Shown in pieces: positions 5,512 through 6,792 of a stretch of DNA of 6,792 bases (positions are counted from its first letter, which is position 1; each line of letters starts with the position of its first letter). Under the pieces are notes generated by a model. It was not told the origin of the DNA and searched no databases. It saw only the letters and a program-made list of their open reading frames with translations. This DNA is from Bacteroidales bacterium (GTDB lineage Bacteria; Bacteroidota; Bacteroidia; Bacteroidales; Bacteroidaceae): NCBI GenBank assembly GCA_004555055.1, contig SFJN01000136.1:1-6792 (forward strand). Direction: 5' to 3'. Both the position numbers and the translations under genes were made by a program.

Positions 5512-6699
5512 TCAGGACGGAGTGAGACGTTGGAGAATATATCGTCTGCGGGCAAGGGCAAAAAACGCTGTGGCACCGAAAATCTGGGATATCGCGCTCA
5601 GAGCAAAGGCAGCCGTATAGCCGTAGGCATCTGCCAATGCACCACCGCACACCGTACCCAACCCCATACCCAAGTCCCACATCGTGAGCAAAGTGGCGTT
5701 GGCGGTACCACGCCTCTCAGGTGGGGCAAGATTGACAAACATATTGTTGAATGCAGGAAACATATGACCATTTCCTATGCCTATAACAAAAGCAGCGAGA
5801 TAACATGCCCAAAGGGTATGAAACCAGGCGAAAAGACCATACCCAAGGATGGAAAAGAGCACACCGAACGAGGCATTCTCCACAATACGTCCTTTACGGA
5901 GCGAACGACCACCGACAATGCGCGAACAAATGAGCGAGAGACTAAGAATCAAAAAGAAATTCCCTGAACCTGAAGCACTGCCAAGCGTCTCCCTACAGAA
6001 TATCGCCAGATAGGTGGCAAGAATACCGTACGCGAGCGCAAAAGCTGCCATGCTGACACCCAAGGCCCAACCACGTTTCAAGAAAAACCGGTCAAGCGAT
6101 ACAGGCTCGCCGCCACGGAGAAGCGTGCGGGGCTTCAGACGAATGCCGGCACCGAGCCATACTCCCAACAGCGATGCTGCAAGGGCTATACCGAAGATAA
6201 GGTCAAAACTCCGTGTGCATTCGTATATGGCAAGGCCTATAGTAGGCGCTATGGCTGTGGCAAGATTGTTGGAAAGACCGAAATAGCCGATGCCCTCAGC
6301 TCTACGTTCCGATGGGAGCACATCAATGGCTGCCGTACTGTTGCTAACGGTAACTGTGGCAAAGGGGACACCATGAAGGGTACGTACCACGGCAAAGAGC
6401 ACAATGGTGGTGGTGAGAAAATAGCCTGCAAAAAACAGGCTGAAAAACAGCCAACTCACCAGCAGCACTTTATGGCGGGGAAGTGAATCAACAAGCCAAC
6501 CTCCGACACTCCGAAACATCAGGGCTGTCACGGTATAACCCGAAAGCACAAGACCGATAGTGTCCTTGTCAGCACTGAAACTGTCCTTCAGATACAAGGG
6601 CAAAAGGGGAGTCATCAACATGAAGGCAAAAAATATGATGAAGTTACAAGTCCATGCCTTGACATAGTCTGAGGTCCAAAGAGGAATTGAAGAGGACAT
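5512..6699 (-). CDS. Major facilitator superfamily (MFS) transporter
   Basis: A 395-residue inner-membrane transporter of the 12-helix MFS type; the length is typical. Loop 2-3 has a motif A-like sequence GGWLVDSLPRHKVLL (66-80), with the conserved G67, D71, R75 and K77 pattern, and the second half has 'PPERRGTANATLLTMWDLGMGLG', common in the sugar/drug efflux (AraJ/SetA-like) branch. Hydrophobic segments cover most of the chain and the C-terminus ends in a short basic tail. The ATG at 6699 is chosen since the frame upstream, open to 6783, only translates the interspersed repeat. It is the first gene of a probable three-gene minus-strand operon with the epimerase and acyltransferase genes. 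No clear TAnnTTTG box is visible in the 93 bases upstream. Substrate and direction (uptake or efflux) are unknown; the neighbours hint at a sugar or sugar-like compound. Confidence 0.88.
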   Translation of the reverse strand: MSSSIPLWTSDYVKAWTCNFIIFFAFMLMTPLLPLYLKDSFSADKDTIGLVLSGYTVTALMFRSVGGWLVDSLPRHKVLLVSWLFFSLFFAGYFLTTTIVLFAVVRTLHGVPFATVTVSNSTAAIDVLPSERRAEGIGYFGLSNNLATAIAPTIGLAIYECTRSFDLIFGIALAASLLGVWLGAGIRLKPRTLLRGGEPVSLDRFFLKRGWALGVSMAAFALAYGILATYLAIFCRETLGSASGSGNFFLILSLSLICSRIVGGRSLRKGRIVENASFGVLFSILGYGLFAWFHTLWACYLAAFVIGIGNGHMFPAFNNMFVNLAPPERRGTANATLLTMWDLGMGLGTVCGGALADAYGYTAAFALSAISQIFGATAFFALARRRYILQRLTPS

Positions 6700-6727
6700 A
6701 GTGACAAAAAGTTTCGGTAAGTGAGAA

Positions 6728-6792
6728 CAAAGGCTGAGTTTACTCAGACTATCCCGAATCGTGACAGAGCAAGGCGAAGCCAAGCTCTGAAG
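6728..6792 (+). repeat. Intergenic repeat copy at the right edge (copy 5)
   Basis: Read on the plus strand, opposite to the transporter gene. It contains the inverted repeat CTGAGT-TT-ACTCAG (6734-6747), then CTATCCCGAATCGTGACAGAG, and then a second unit with the GGC-GAA-GCC mini-hairpin (6773-6781). That second unit is flanked by CAGAGC (6765-6770) and GCTCTG (6784-6789), which are perfectly complementary, so 6765-6789 folds as one symmetric hairpin. The copy starts about 30 bases upstream of the MFS ATG, inside its likely promoter or leader, and may continue past the window. Confidence 0.8.

Noticed and set aside
5530..5967. 145-codon plus-strand open frame antisense to the MFS gene
   Set aside because: It lies wholly within a well-supported membrane-protein gene on the other strand and shows no domain; the same applies to the antisense frames at 3514-3855 and 4820-5122.
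6700..6783. N-terminal extension of the MFS protein by 28 residues to an ATG at 6783
   Set aside because: The extension is only a translation of the interspersed repeat and is polar and unlike MFS N-termini. The ATG at 6699 gives a normal start.

Overview
The window looks like a chromosomal segment from a Bacteroidales bacterium, most likely Prevotella or a relative. The reasons are Bacteroidetes-style proteins (ECF sigma factor, BadF-type kinase, LacX-type epimerase), start codons without Shine-Dalgarno sequences behind A-rich leaders, and two TAnnTTTG-type -7 boxes. A degenerate short repeat also recurs in the gaps between genes. Base composition is near 50% GC throughout, and nothing points to a plasmid, phage or integrated element. 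The genus is an inference.

Layout. Positions 1-1136 (minus strand) hold the N-terminus of a Cys/Met-metabolism PLP enzyme that runs off the left edge, preceded by a complete BadF/BadG-type sugar kinase (probably an amino-sugar kinase). Positions 1137-1380 are a divergent promoter region. Positions 1381-3069 (plus strand) form an envelope-stress or metal-sensing type locus: an ECF sigma factor, an overlapping small single-pass membrane protein placed as an anti-sigma factor, and, after a 308-nt gap, a secreted Spy/CpxP-like LTxxQ protein. The order and sizes resemble the CnrYXH/NccYXH logic of sigma, short membrane anti-sigma and periplasmic sensor. Positions 3070-3423 are a non-coding convergence zone with tandem repeat units and a long, probably bidirectional terminator hairpin. 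Positions 3424-6699 (minus strand) read as an MFS transporter, then a LacX/GalM-like aldose epimerase, then an acyltransferase-3 membrane protein. These are probably co-transcribed and may serve uptake or export and modification of a sugar. Positions 6700-6792 carry another repeat copy upstream of the transporter.

The most interesting signal is the repeat family. At least five intergenic sites hold copies or fragments built from the same modules. These include a mini-hairpin GGC-GAA-GCC, an inverted repeat of the form CCAAGT-TT-RYTTGG, and a conserved tail TATCCCGAGTCGTGACAGAG. Copies differ by compensatory base changes that keep the short stems. One base shared by two mutually exclusive hairpins has changed together with both of its partners. 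This suggests selection on structure (RNA or cruciform), although the number of copies here is small and the stems are short.
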